Shown here: positions 24,690 through 36,183 of the stretch, piece by piece
Position numbering within the stretch: position 1 is the first letter of the stretch
How the letters are laid out: each line of letters begins with the position of its first letter
NCBI GenBank assembly: GCA_028564705.1
Contig: JAPXFQ010002742.1
Span: forward strand, 62,001 to 126,000
Reading direction: 5' to 3'
Source of the DNA: Apricaphanius iberus
Taxonomy: Eukaryota; Chordata; Actinopteri; Cyprinodontiformes; Aphaniidae
DNA: 64,000 nt
Translations under genes and position numbers: made by a program
The notes under the pieces: generated by a model
Told to the model about the DNA's origin: nothing
Database searches by the model: none
What the model saw: only the letters and a program-made list of their open reading frames with translations

Positions 24690-26210
24690 ATTTTTTTATG
24701 AAAAGTTGTACATAAAGTTGAATGAAAATAATCAGAGAATCTTAGAGGGTGCCATATTGGAAATCTGGTCCAGGCATAGTCTTTTTTTATTAACAGACCT
24801 CCTCTCCTTCCATTTTGTTCAGAAAAGAACAAATGAATATCTTGCGAACTAATTAGTGCGTTAGACTATATTGTATTAATATCACTTAATAAAACACCAT
24901 TTTAAGATGCAAATATTTAATGGCCAACTATGTACCTAAGCCCACATTTGTTAGATTTTACGGTTTTTCAATTCCCAAACTATTAATTATTAGCAGTTAA
25001 ACAAATCTGCAGTTTAGCGGAACATAAAGAAACATGAGATAAATCTGCAACACTTAGTCTGTGATCTTTTGGTTCTTAGGGGCAAGTTGTTGTTAAGGAG
25101 AAGCTAGGTGGACAGATGCTTAAGGAGCTTTGGTTTAGAAGAAAGACAGGAAACCATAGAGTAAAAGGGTGTCTTTAAAATTAATGAAAGCTTTTTTCCT
25201 AGAGACATCTTTAAACCTGTGGAAAACCATTGGGGATGTCTGGGAGGGGAAAAAAAGACTGAACAACCAGAAGAAAGCCAACATACATTCTTTTGTGGCT
25301 AACAACATTTTGCTGCTGTAAATTCTAAAATGGAAATCAAAGTTATTGTATTTTCGTCCCCTTTTGGTGTTTGTTTTCAAGGTTCCTCAGTTGAAAGCCT
25401 TTTTACTCTAACCTCAGATAAAACTGACCTTGTGAGTTTGTGTGCATCACGACGTGTCCTGCGTCTTGATTGCTGAGGAAAGACTGTGATTATCTTGAGT
25501 CTGAGGTAAATAATTCACATGTTTTCAGTCCTGCAGAGAACCTTGGTGGCTCTTGGGCATCTCCTGGTGGAAAACAACAAATTTCTGATAGTTTATATAT
25601 ATTTTTAATTGTTAGTAATAATATTATTATGACTGCAGGTAATTCTGGATGAATATATAATAAGAAAAAAATATATAATTATTTTAAATAAATAAGCCAC
25701 AGAATAGAAAGACATAGATGAGGATGTTGAATTAGGTACATCACGGGAAAACAAAACAGGCAAGATTGAGGAGCGGGAGCAAAAAACTAACTAGTTCAAT
25801 AATGAAAACAGATGATAATCAAAGATGCTCCTGCACGAGCTAAGTAATAATTTCTAAATAAAAAATAAAAAACCTACGTTTCAGAGCTATACTGAAGGTT
25901 AGCGTTCATGATACATGAATGCAGTCCTCAGCTGCCGCGGATCCTAACATAAATCCAGGTGAAGAAAAAGGAGGTAAATCAGCAGAGAGCTCCAGGATCT
26001 GACAGGGTCAATGAAGAGCAGCCAAGTGAAGAGGCAGGGTGAACTGAGGTTGAAGGAACAGCCGTTCTAAGAGAGGACAAGAGAGAAAACAGAACTGTAT
26101 AGACATGAGACAAGTGGACACAATAGAGACAATCACTGGAGCAAACAAGCAAAGATGAAAAAGAACTCCTGAAGAGAAGATGATGTAAATTCACCCACAT
26201 TACAAGGAGT
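24690..26210. other. No gene recognised
   Basis: AT-rich noncoding DNA. The part around 25900-26150 is less AT-rich, but no coding exon could be supported. Confidence 0.45.
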
Positions 26211-26214
26211 ATAG

Positions 26215-27010
26215 GGATATGCAAAGCAGCTGGTGTATCTGTATTTGTAATTCTTGAGGGGAGGAGTATTGTATTTGAGTAAAATTAAAAATGATCATAA
26301 AAATTATTTTTCACATTACCCTTTTAATTTGCGTTATTATACATTTTAATAATTAGGGATATGCAATATTGGTTTATCTTTTTCGATAAATACAGTACTG
26401 AACATGTAACGGGAACATCTTTTAAAAGAAACCAAGACTTATGGGTAACTATAATGCAGAGCTCTGATTGTTCCAATATATTCACTTCCAAACAGGTTCA
26501 TACATGCTGTTGCTCACCTGACTTCATTGAAACATAAGTTAATAATCAGGGCAGGTGTGAAGCTAATAAATAAATAATGCAGAGTTCATACATTTGTGCT
26601 AGTGTGTAAGATCTTTAAAAGAAGAAAAACAAATAAACCTGAATACTGTGAAATCGTATTAATGGTAGTAGTTCTCTTTTAAACGTTTTAGTTTGTGTTC
26701 CAAATGTAGCTATGCTCCTTGCTTTTTCTTTGAGTTTGTTGTTGTCAGTGTTTGGTTGTTATTGTCCATGCACCATCAGAGAGATCATCACCCCATGATC
26801 ATGCAGTGCAAGGAGGTGAAGAGTGCAGGTGAAAATTTCTCTCCAGTGACTCATTTCCGTGGCAACATCACACTAGAAATTTTGCTTGCTCCCAAATACA
26901 AATATTTCATAAAGTGTTTGTTTGAAATAAATATTCGTAAAAAAAAACAACGTTATTTGTGATTTTCCGAATACTGTATTTGGGTACAGCACCACCCCTC
27001 AAGGAATAAC
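26215..27010. mobile_element. Possible hAT-like nonautonomous element with inner inverted repeats
   Basis: The left part 'attcttgaggggaggag' with 'tattgtatttgag' (26250-26280) and the reverse complement of the right part (TTCCTTGAGGGGTGGTGC with CCCAAATACAGTA, 26978-27005) are related inverted repeats about 700 bp apart. The phrase from 'caaatatttcataaag' to 'gtgattttccgaatac' (26900-26985) is a familiar fish repeat. Outer ends and target duplication are not clear. Confidence 0.45.
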
Positions 27011-27549
27011 TTCATTCTCAGTTTCAAACAGAACATTAATTTTTCAGTTTAATCTACAATTAAACACAATACAATCTCCTAAAAAAAATTAAACAAAAAA
27101 AAAAGACGAGAAAAGTCACACTAAAAAAACTAAACCAAACCCAGTGATCAAAAAATTCATGATCCCTATCAGAATAAACTCTTTACTTGTTGCAGGTCCT
27201 AGATATACTCTGGATTTTTGTGTGCTTTTTATCTTTCTCAAAGAAAAGGTAATCCGAATTCATACAATATTGATTATTCCAACCAAAAAGTCAAGAATTC
27301 TGTACCAGGAGAGGGCTGCAGTTACAGTCTCTGATAAGGGCCCTGCTATATATCCAATCTACATCGGAAGTCCCAAGCAGAAATTACCATAAAACAAAAA
27401 GAAAAAGAGAAGTCACAAGCAGAGGTTTCTTCTTTGTATAATGTATGTAGTGCTTATTTGGTGTCCATGCCAAACAGTTCCCTTTTAAAGGCAAAGTCTT
27501 TCCATTCTCATCTCTGATTTCATTGCCTATTTGATTTACTATTAATGCT

Positions 27550-27735
27550 ACATTTCAAGAACCATTACCTAACCCTAACTTGAGTATTTTTTTTATCCTA
27601 ACATTCAAGGAGCATTACCTCAACCTAACTATACTATTTTCCTAATCATAATATTCAAGGACCAGTGCTTAAACCTAATGTGATCTATTACTATTATGTA
27701 TACTGTATATATTTCAACATTTAGGACCAGTTATA
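27550..27735 (+). repeat. Degenerate ~50 bp minisatellite, three units
   Basis: Three imperfect units start at about 27556 (TTTCAAGAACCATTACC), 27606 (ATTCAAGGAGCATTACC) and 27654 (ATTCAAGGACCAGTGC), each followed by TAACCTAACT-like text and a CTATT(A/T) phrase. The third is the most diverged. Confidence 0.6.
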
Positions 27736-28274
27736 TACATAAAAAGTTAACATTACAAGTTTGTAATTATTTTTTAACGCAATTTGCGCATGCACAGAAT
27801 ACCGCCCTGTTTATGTTATAATTCAGCCCTCACCACATCTGTTCACCTTCCTAACCAGCCAGACTGCATCTGGATGGTGAGGAATTGTGCAGCAGGAGGT
27901 GTGTGTGTGTGTATGTGTGCATAAGTGACAAGTAACTATATTTTTATTATTGATGTATTGGCTTTGAGTTGATATGATTAATTTTATAAATTGTCTGTGG
28001 GAATTTTCCTACTATTCACTTTGGATGTCAGCTCGGCCGTTGGATAGTCCCATAGAGGATGAACAGGTCAGCCTTACTTTAAGAAAATGTTAACCAGTTA
28101 GTTTGCCTTAGCAACTGACTAAACAATAACAGGTTAAAATGGCCACATGTGAAAGTGATTGCGGAGTTCAAACCAAAAATTTCCATTGATCTCTCCTGTA
28201 TTTCATTAAATAAAAGAGCAGTGGCATCTGGATTTGTCATTTTACACTGAAAATTGTAGATTTGAGTCAAATTT

Positions 28275-28364
28275 AGGAGTGTTAATTAATCGTGATTAAT
28301 CGTGATTATTTCACAGCTACCCTGTGATTAATTAGATTACATTTTTTATCATTTGACAGCCCTA
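28275..28364. repeat. hAT-like terminus ending TTTGACAGCCCTA, copy B
   Basis: GTTAATTAATCGTGATTAATCGTGATTA, then 'gtgattaattagattaca', then the terminus TTTGACAGCCCTA at 28353-28364. Compare 24590-24680. TAGGGCTGTCAAA is a typical terminal inverted repeat. The other end is absent nearby. Confidence 0.6.
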
Positions 28365-28382
28365 CCTTTCCTCACACTGTAA

Positions 28383-28520
28383 TCTTTCGAATACATCCAT
28401 CCATCCATTTTCTGAACCGCTTATTCCTCAAGGGGTCGCGGGGGGCTGGTGCCTATCTCCAGCTGTCAACGGTCGAAATGCTGGACAGGTCGCCAGTCCA
28501 TCACAGTCTTTCGAATACAT
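28383..28520 (-). mobile_element. Retroposon tail copy 2 (110 bp insert) with 14 bp TSD
   Basis: The direct repeats TCTTTCGAATACAT at 28383-28396 and 28507-28520 are identical and flank an insert at 28397-28506. Read on the minus strand the insert starts CTGTGATGGACTGGCGACC and ends at (GGAT)n, with the phrases 'cagctggagataggcacc' and 'agccccccgcgacccc' between. It is related to the inserts at 41722-41846 and 60420-60543. It is a non-LTR retroposition product, either a 3' LINE end or a short SINE, with no coding capacity. Confidence 0.9.
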
Positions 28521-28524
28521 TTAA

Positions 28525-29050
28525 ACTTTAAAGGAAAAACGCTGGACAAAATTGACACATGTAAAAAACAAACATCAAAGTTGCTCTACTGCAGTTGTGG
28601 TTTGTAGTTGTGGGTTCTATTTGTACCCAGAACTCAGATTTTCCAAGTTCCGCCTTTGAAAAACGATGATGGATAAAGGAATTCCTGACCGACTTACCAA
28701 TTTCAGGATACAATATACCTGCCTGTGCTCACAGAATGTGGTTACTGTGCTTTTTAACATATAAACAAACTAACAGGAGCCCTGACAAATAATTAAGTTT
28801 TGACATTGTTTTAAGGATTTGATTGCATAAAATGGAGATAAATGCACCTCTATTACCTTGTATTGCTATTAACACTTACAACAACAAGATTTAGGAAACT
28901 CCCCTGGTTTTCTGACTTGAAAATAAGTCTTTCAATTAATTTTGCTATCAAAATGCTGGATAGTAGACGTGATCAAAGAAGACCCATAGGTCATCATTTT
29001 TATAATCTCCAAAGGCTTTGTTTATTCTTACCTTAGACCACTGAGCATGA
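28525..29050. other. No gene recognised
   Basis: AT-rich noncoding DNA between two mobile elements. Confidence 0.5.
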
Positions 29051-29055
29051 TATGT

Positions 29056-29732
29056 ATGGAGCTAAATCGGGGCCATAATGTTTGTTTATATTTGAAATTG
29101 AAAATATGTAAGCTGAAACTGAAGGGAAATTTTTTTATTTTGAACTTCGAAAAACTAAAAATTGGATTCAAAATAAAGCAAAATGTATCGAGATTTTTTT
29201 ATTAATTTAAATTTCAGTGGTATTTTTATTTTGTATCTTTCTAAATAAATGTCCATTCAAAAGTTTTAGTAATATATATATTTTTCAAGTTTGAGATATT
29301 TTCTTTTTTCATTTTCAGATAATGTTTTTTTCCGATTCAGATCTTTATTATCAAGGGCAGGACCGTTCTTTACAGTTTCAGATTTTTCTTCCAGCTTCAG
29401 ATCCTTTTTCTTCACTTTCAGATTCCTGTTTTTCAGTTTCAAACTTTTGGCACTGATGTGGCGTGGTGGGCGGGGCTACACAGAGAGGGGAGTGGAATCA
29501 TGAGTGGGAGCTGAGCACAGGATGCTCATGACATTCCCTCTATCATGTTATCTATTTATCTGTTATGTTTATTCCCACATTTCCTGAAGGCAACATTTGT
29601 AGCCTTTTTCGAAGAATTTTTTGTTTTTTGGACTTCAAGATACAAACTTCACTTTCATTTTCAGCTTACATATTTTCAATGTAAAATATTTCTTTCAAAT
29701 AAACAAACATTATGGCCCTGAGTTAGCTCCAT
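29056..29732. mobile_element. 677 bp MITE with long terminal inverted repeats and an internal TTTCAG-rich core
   Basis: The left end ATGGAGCTAAATCGGGGCC (29056) and the right end, whose reverse complement is ATGGAGCTAACTCAGGGCC (29732), are inverted copies. The pairing continues inward through 'ataatgtttgtttat' and 'gaaaatatgtaagctgaaa', roughly 60-80 bp with a small insertion on the right. The interior (about 29280-29450) is a run of degenerate TTTTCAGATTC/TTTCAG units, then CG-rich DNA near 29460-29490. No transposase frame exists; the 70-codon frame at 29291-29503 only reads the repeat. The superfamily is not determined and the TSD is ambiguous. Confidence 0.75.
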
Positions 29733-29734
29733 AG

Positions 29735-30288
29735 ATGTGATCATAAAACCTTTCATCAATCAGAAAGAAGTCCCTTTTTGTATTACTTCCTTCAGCTGGT
29801 TCTGTGATACAACATGAGTGATGTGCAATTGGAATTGAAATGTGAGTGATGTGAACAGCATCCCATTGTAACCAACAGTGCTGTCTGTCACTCAACTGAT
29901 TCAGTGATGCTGGCCTTCTGCATATAGACGCACACAGTCAGTGGACTTGGCAGGCTTTAATGGTTCATGTGTGAAGTGCCAAAGACTACTTATAGAGGGT
30001 ATTAACAGTGCATGCGTATCATAGAGAACCACAGTGTGTAAAGGAACATAACTTTAACCATCTGCTGTGTTCTTTAAGTCTACCTTGTGCCAACAAAAGG
30101 CTCTGAGCTACAGAAGTGTTAGGTTTGTGCTATTCACAGGTGAATACCGAATCTTTGCATTCTGTCTTTTGGTTGGCAGGGTCGTCAATGTTAAAATCAG
30201 GTCTACAAGTCTGCAGACACTTTACTTGCCCTATTCTGTTTAGTTGAAAAATAAATTCCCTTGTTTCATTTTTATATTTCATATGCAA
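29735..30288. other. No gene recognised
   Basis: Mixed-composition noncoding DNA. No exon with both splice sites and an open frame could be supported. Confidence 0.45.
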
Positions 30289-30289
30289 T

Positions 30290-30290
30290 T

Positions 30291-30359
<69 letters not shown>
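30290..30359 (+). repeat. Poly-A followed by (AT)n microsatellite (about 27 units)
   Basis: An A-rich run (30290-30305) runs directly into uninterrupted AT repeats to 30359. The 94-codon minus frame crossing it is an artefact of the repeat. Confidence 0.95.
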
Positions 30360-30360
<1 letters not shown>

Positions 30361-30364
30361 TGCT

Positions 30365-31180
30365 TGATTTTTTTGGAGCCAGCTGGAGCCAAATTACATT
30401 CAAGACAGCAGAGCTAATTGGATGAAAATGTGAGCGGGAGTGCACTAAAGCTCTCATTAGACCGTTTTCATTGGTCCTCACACCTAAAGATTTCTTCATA
30501 TTTCTCGAAGAAGCTTCATATCTCTCCTGCTCTGTATTCCCTTTCTCGTCTGGCAATATGCGACATTATGACAGAAGCTTACAATGTAGAACAGATATTT
30601 GTCACATTTTGTCTCCCTCTTTGTGCATCTTTTAAGTTTGCCTCCTCTCTGTAAGACTGAAAACTAGCCTTACACTTAGTTCGCATACTGTTTTTTAAGG
30701 ATTTTTTTTTCACACTGTTTCTTTCATTTGTGGTAGATATAGTTCCCTATGTAACTTTAAGATAAGTACATTCACATGAAGAATAAACACATTTATAGAA
30801 ATTAGTCCCGAAGTTGATATTCTTAATAGATCATCAAATTATCAAGTTAGATAGGTTTGGTTTTGGTTTTATTTTCTTCTGTTCACGATTCTGGACCTTG
30901 GACTTTGTTACAGTTAGCTTTTATGCTATTCATTTTTGCTCTATTTCTGCCATAATTTGTGTAATTGGTTGATTGGTTACACAACATTTTACGTATCTCA
31001 ATCAGACAAAAGACGGCTAAATAACAAATATATGTCACACATTTTTATAAGCTATCCTTCTCTTACCACTTCACAGTTGTGCTGTACTGTGAATTTGTCA
31101 CATTAAATCTTAACAAAGGATTGTAGTTTGATTACACAAGGTGCCCTCTTGGTATGCTTTACTTCGGTTCATGCCATTTG
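30365..31180. other. No gene recognised
   Basis: Noncoding DNA with short overlapping frames on both strands. Confidence 0.45.
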
Positions 31181-31183
31181 AAG

Positions 31184-31449
31184 TAGGGCTAGGAGATATA
31201 GCCTAAAATCTATATTGGGATATAATCTAACGTATTTGTGGAAACAATATGTGTTGAGATATGTTTTTTTTTTCTTTATATCCATCAGAATGACTGCCTA
31301 TGAGCATTATCACTTTTCAGACACATTGTAGCAGAGCAACTTCAAACAGGTTTCGAATGTCATTTAAATAAAAAATATGTGCAAAATGCATCTAAAACGT
31401 ATCTTAAATACTATTTAAAAAAATATCGTCCTGCTCTTTTTCAAAAATG

Positions 31450-31513
<64 letters not shown>

Positions 31514-31780
31514 CACAAAAAAAAGAAACCTGTGTGTATTGGAATTAGCACAGCTTCAAGTTCAACAGGTTTATTTTCTTCTAAAAGATAAAGAACCAAA
31601 TTAAAATTTTAAATATCTAGTGTGAAGACAAACACTGAACATCAGTATCCTTGCATATCTGGTACAAAGTATGTAGGCACAGCTTAATGACATCAAAATG
31701 CATAATTGTGGTATGGTGGTATAGTCAAAAGCTCTACCTTTGGCTAAATTTACATTATATCTAACGTATAACTTCTTTAT
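31184..31780 (+). mobile_element. hAT-like MITE fragment (TAGGGCTAGGAGATATAG terminus), copy B
   Basis: Starts TAGGGCTAGGAGATATAGCC and aligns with 23545 onward over about 200 bp. After the aligned part it carries a long (AT)n tract (31450-31509) that copy A lacks, so the tract expanded after the copies separated. A later shared phrase, TGCATAATTGTG, occurs in both (24012 and 31699 regions). The far terminus is not found. Confidence 0.55.
31450..31509 (+). repeat. (AT)n microsatellite inside MITE copy B
   Basis: Nearly uninterrupted AT repeats with one early TAATA interruption. Confidence 0.95.
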
Positions 31781-31913
31781 TGCCAACTACTAATTTTCTC
31801 TCCATTACAGGAATATTTTTTCCTTTTTTCAGATTATAATTCTAATAAATCAGAAATTATACCTTTCTGAAATGTAAAGAATATTCTCCATGTAGAGCTG
31901 CACCTACCTAACA

Positions 31914-32004
31914 CTGCTAAACTTTTTCAAAGTAGTAAAGAATATTTAAACTATTCACTACTGCTAATTTAAATATTCTTTACTACTTTGAAATAGTTTA
32001 GCAG
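31914..32004. repeat. Near-perfect hairpin, 37 bp arms and 17 bp loop
   Basis: The arms 31914-31950 and 31968-32004 are inverted copies matching at 36 of 37 positions; the left arm starts CTGCTAAACT and ends GAATATTTAAA. The loop is 31951-31967. It could be a minimal fold-back MITE, a replication-slippage product, or a transcript hairpin. Nothing in the flanks decides. Confidence 0.8.
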
Positions 32005-32009
32005 TTGTT

Positions 32010-32700
32010 TGTGGATGGATATTTTGAGGTTTAGTTGTAACACTGACCTAATTTTTAGAAACTTTGTACTTTCACTAGTCATTTACAAAGTAGAAGTTGA
32101 AGTGAATTTATTAAATGGCATACAAACTTGCTTTATCACCACTGTATTAATCTGACTGTTTTTCAGCACTTGACAGGAAACTGGTGAACAGCCAAAGAAA
32201 ATCAGTCATGCTACAGCTGCAGCTAATTGGCACCAGTGAACGTTAGGAGTGGGAATGCTAGTTGTACATTTAGTGATTTCTGGAGTGAACCCCACGTGAG
32301 TTGAGGTTTGAATTTCAAGCAGATCAAAGCAACCCATGTGAAATTTCTATGATCTCTTTGGCGTACAGTTGCACTGAAGCTGATTAAAACACCCTTCATC
32401 CTTTTCTCAAGCCCCCTTCTTTCTTTAGAAATGTTTTTCTAAATGTAGCTTATTTCTCCTTCATTTCACTGCAACTCTGCATTTGTCTGTGATCTTTTTA
32501 GTCTCCTCAGCAGTATTTTGATTCCCATGACTTTAATAGGCATGAATATGCATTCATTTGTAATTTATATTTATTTTGTTCGGTAATTGGAATTTTTGTT
32601 GAGGAATTACTGCGGAGAAATTATACTGTCCTGAATAGTTGCTTGTTGATCATGAATATCACACTCAGTGGGAGGCAATTAATTTTCATATTTGAATGAT
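32010..32700. other. No gene recognised
   Basis: Noncoding DNA without clear structure. Confidence 0.5.
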
Positions 32701-32711
32701 TGCAGGAATGT

Positions 32712-32730
32712 GGGGGTGGGGTGGGGTGGG
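32712..32730 (+). other. G-quadruplex motif
   Basis: G5-T-G4-T-G4-T-G3 gives four G-runs of three or more with single-T loops, the arrangement that most favours a stable parallel quadruplex. It stands alone in AT-rich DNA. Confidence 0.8.
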
Positions 32731-32734
32731 TGGT

Positions 32735-35455
32735 TGTGTATTATTACAAAAATGGTGGCATCCATTTAAATTAATATTGAGTCTGATTGATATTCAAACT
32801 GTCATCCAAACATCAACCAAGTGTTTTTTGTTTGGTTTACCAGCTCTCTTCATGTTCACAGTTATCTGATAGTCCATGTCACTATGTTCATTTTCATCTT
32901 CATCCAACATCGAAACAAACTGATTCAGAACCAGATTATATTAGCTGTTTTAGTTGCATCCCCAACTTATCTAAATTTAGCACTTACTTGCACAACATCT
33001 CCTGGTGAATGATATTATAATGGGAAAATATCAGTTTGTGTTCTGGGTACTTCAGTTAGTCTTGCATTCACTTTAAAAGTCCAACTTTTTTATACTATAT
33101 TTGGTGTTTTAACGGATAACAGTTTGTCCCATTTTTAGTTCAGGTGTGTCCATTTGAAAAAAAATAAAACCCGCTCCCTATTGTGATGCCTTTCATTGGT
33201 TCAATAGCTGTCAGCTCTTTTGTCATCTCAGTCTTTCAATAATCCACATATAAGATTAGTTATTGGGTTGTAAAATAGATATCAAACCTCCAAAAATGTC
33301 AAAACTGTCAGTTTCCTTTTGCAGCTGAAGCACCAAGTTCCCTGAGATGTTCTTGATCCGACTTGATGCGGTGCGCATAGAGGCATATGCAAAAGCGTAT
33401 TTCTTTTCTCACTGCAAATAAGTAGTACCGACTCCAAACAGTCATGTTCCAAATCTGGTCCTACTACTTCATTCCTGGAAAAATGAGCTTTGTATATAAA
33501 AGGCAAAAAAATCCCAAAGAAACCCAAAGTTGTTTCTTGCTTTCACAGTTTAGTTATCCATCCTCTGATACTCGTCCATTCTGCATCATCCAGATTATTG
33601 TAGTGATCTTCCTGTTCACTATCATAAGGGTGTCATTTTTTCCTTTTTGTATCATCAGCTCACATACTGTACATAACCAAATGAGATGCGCTAATTTCTT
33701 AAAATCTTTTTAACAGATTTTCTGAGATGTATGAGCTCATCAATGATGTTAAGAAAGCAATTGTTTCATTTTAACAGAAAACTGTATCATTATATAAGTT
33801 GCAGCCATGACAAAGAAATGGGATTTATACTTCTACAACAAACTAATGCAGGCTGAAGAAAGGTTGTCAGCACACCGGCCCACGCTACACGCCCCAGGTC
33901 CACTAGATAATCCTGTCCATTTAGTGGTTCTCCTCTGGCTTTATGTTGTAGTTCCATCCAATATTTCTTAACTGGTGAGGATTGTCTTTTCTTGTTGTAG
34001 GTTTCCTGATCTAAAAAAATATGCTTGTTATTTTTTTATAGCTTTTTATCAAATGTAAAAGTAGACCTGTGTTTGGTCTTCATGAAAACAAATATTTTTG
34101 GGTTTATCTCTATCAAAAAAATTAATTAAGTCAGATTGATCATCACCAAGTCCATTCATGTCCCTTTTAAACTTTCTGACATCAGCATAACTCGAGGTAC
34201 ATAATTTGGAAGTGAAAGAAAAATGATACTATTTTTAAAACTTAACAAATATCTCTCATTGTTGTGGTGTAATTGCTTTAGGCCGTTTTTTATTAAAAAA
34301 AATAAATAAATCTATTTAACAGTGAAATAAGGTCAATTTTGTCAAAAATTAGTAGAAACAAATTTCACAACATGAAGTATTAAACATTAAAAATCACAAT
34401 TGCAAATTTATTCAGATAGGGGGTGAAAATAAATACAGCATCTCCTGTCTTCACGATTCAGAAGGCTTCGCTTAAATAATGCCTCCAATATAACCTCTAC
34501 CACCGACCTTTTATTTGTTCACAACTAACAATGTAGAGCCCAATACCTCAAATTAAAGTTAATAGAAAAAAATACATTACAAAGATTCTGTACTACCGGC
34601 TCTGAAACAAGGTCTTGCAGAGCTCTGCACATTCCAGACTAACAAACAAATGTCCTCATGTATAGGTAAATAATGAGTTTAACATACAATTTATCTTCAA
34701 CTAAAACTCAATCTTCTTTGTCAGTAACATTGAGTTACAGCTCATTTAGGTGCAATCCTGTGTGACTCCCATTCACTGCTTTTGTTTGGTGCATGCTACA
34801 AGCACCAGACAATGCACTGATCTTGTAACACATTTTTTGGAAATGGCTTTCCATAAATCACATATTATATTTAACCTGCCAGCTGGGATTATGTGACCAC
34901 AAGTCACTTGAAGCAACCAGTGATTTTGTAATTAGCTTTGGCATTTCAAAGCAAATAGATCCTAACTTTGGCTTTGATGTTGCTTGCTCAATGATCTTCT
35001 GGTATACAGTTGCAGGTAAATCAGCTGTTTTTATTTTGCTTTTAGGTGAAAGGGTGTAATATGGCTAGTCATTTTTCTCATGTTTCAAATTATTTTACAC
35101 CACCATGTTATATCACCTTTACTCAAGTCTTACTCTCCTAAAGGAGAGTAGATGTACTTCTTGCTTTCCCCTGTTGTTTCTTTTGTACATCGAATACAAA
35201 CTGTCCGGATGTTACTCTTACGCACTCCAAGTTCTGTCTTTTGGGATTTATCAAATCCGACTATGAATTAACATTTAGATGATCAAGTTCTGACAATTAA
35301 TTAATTTACTCTTGCTTGCATCTATGCATCAAAAGCAGATTTTATATTCTGGCCCTGACTAAGATATGTATTTTTCCCCATCTACAGACATTTTTTTTAC
35401 CAATGTTTCTGTAAAAGAGCTCAATCTTTTGGATGAGTATCTGTGAATATTAATG
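32735..35455. other. No supported gene
   Basis: Frames at 32787-33012, 33282-33527 (minus) and 33444-33713 are short. The minus frame around 33290-33420 has more CpG and a possible acceptor, but no convincing exon could be drawn. The rest is AT-rich. Confidence 0.4.
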
Positions 35456-35459
35456 TTTG

Positions 35460-36160
35460 TTACCATCACTTGGTATTGCCACATCCATCCACACAACTTT
35501 TTTCTGTTCTTTATCAACCATCACAATGTCTGGTTGATTACCATCCTGTTTTTCTCATGTTGAAGTCCCACATGATCTTTGCTCGGTCATTCTCTGCAAC
35601 TTTTGGATATGTTTCCCACTTTCACCACTTTGGGGTTTCCAGCCCAAACTTCACACAGATGTTTCTAAATACTATCCCAGCCACTTGGTTATGGCGTTCC
35701 ATGTATGCTTTCCCTGCCAGCATCTTACACCCTGCTATTATTTGCTGGATTGTCTTCGCTGCCTCTTTGTACAGCCTACACCTTGGGTCTTGTCTGGTGT
35801 GGTAGATCTGAACTTCTATTGCTCTGGCCAGGATAAGTGGCTCTGTGGTGTCCTGTAAGCCAGCCCTCTCTAGCCATTGGTAGGATTTCTTGTGATCAGT
35901 CCTCCAATGATGGTTCCTCTTCTGGCACCTCCTCATCTCGCCATTGTATGTGGCATTCACTGAGTATGTCATCTGTTGGAGCCTTGTTCTTGATGTACTC
36001 ATGGAGTTTGGATGTTTCATCACAGATAGTGGCTCTCATGCTCATTAGTCCTTTGACTCCTTCCTTACAGCTTGCGTACAGTATCAGGGTATTGGATTTG
36101 GGATGGAATCCACCATGCATGATGAGGGGACTGCACCTTCCTTCGCATAGTCAGAGAGGT
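35460..36160 (-). pseudogene. R2/R4-type non-LTR retrotransposon fragment (C-terminal, endonuclease region)
   Basis: On the minus strand three frames read as the C-terminal part of a REL-endonuclease LINE polyprotein (Rex6/Dong or R2-like; clade not certain). In order: an HGGFHPKS..LY block (36120-36050), an acidic linker ending near 35896, SYQWLERAGL (about 35870), a degraded zinc-finger region with HTRQDPRCRL and AGCKMLAGKAYMERHNQV (35780-35680), then across a stop WETYPKVAENDRAKIMWDF (about 35610-35555), and across a frameshift the PDIVMVD...MDVAIPSD nuclease core (35540-35465). Lesions include frameshifts near 35895 and 35540, a stop near 35622, a short in-frame deletion before HTRQ, and loss of one Cys and one His of the finger. 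Reverse transcriptase and the 3' end are missing, so it is dead. Confidence 0.8.
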
Positions 36161-36183
36161 TACATGAAAATAATATATATGTA

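Noticed and set aside
30272..30556. 94-codon frame with a long Ile-Tyr repeat
   Set aside because: Produced by translating the (AT)n microsatellite.
33282..33420. Possible minus-strand exon with more CpG
   Set aside because: An acceptor-like TTTGCAG exists, but no convincing donor keeps a frame and the peptide is not recognised.
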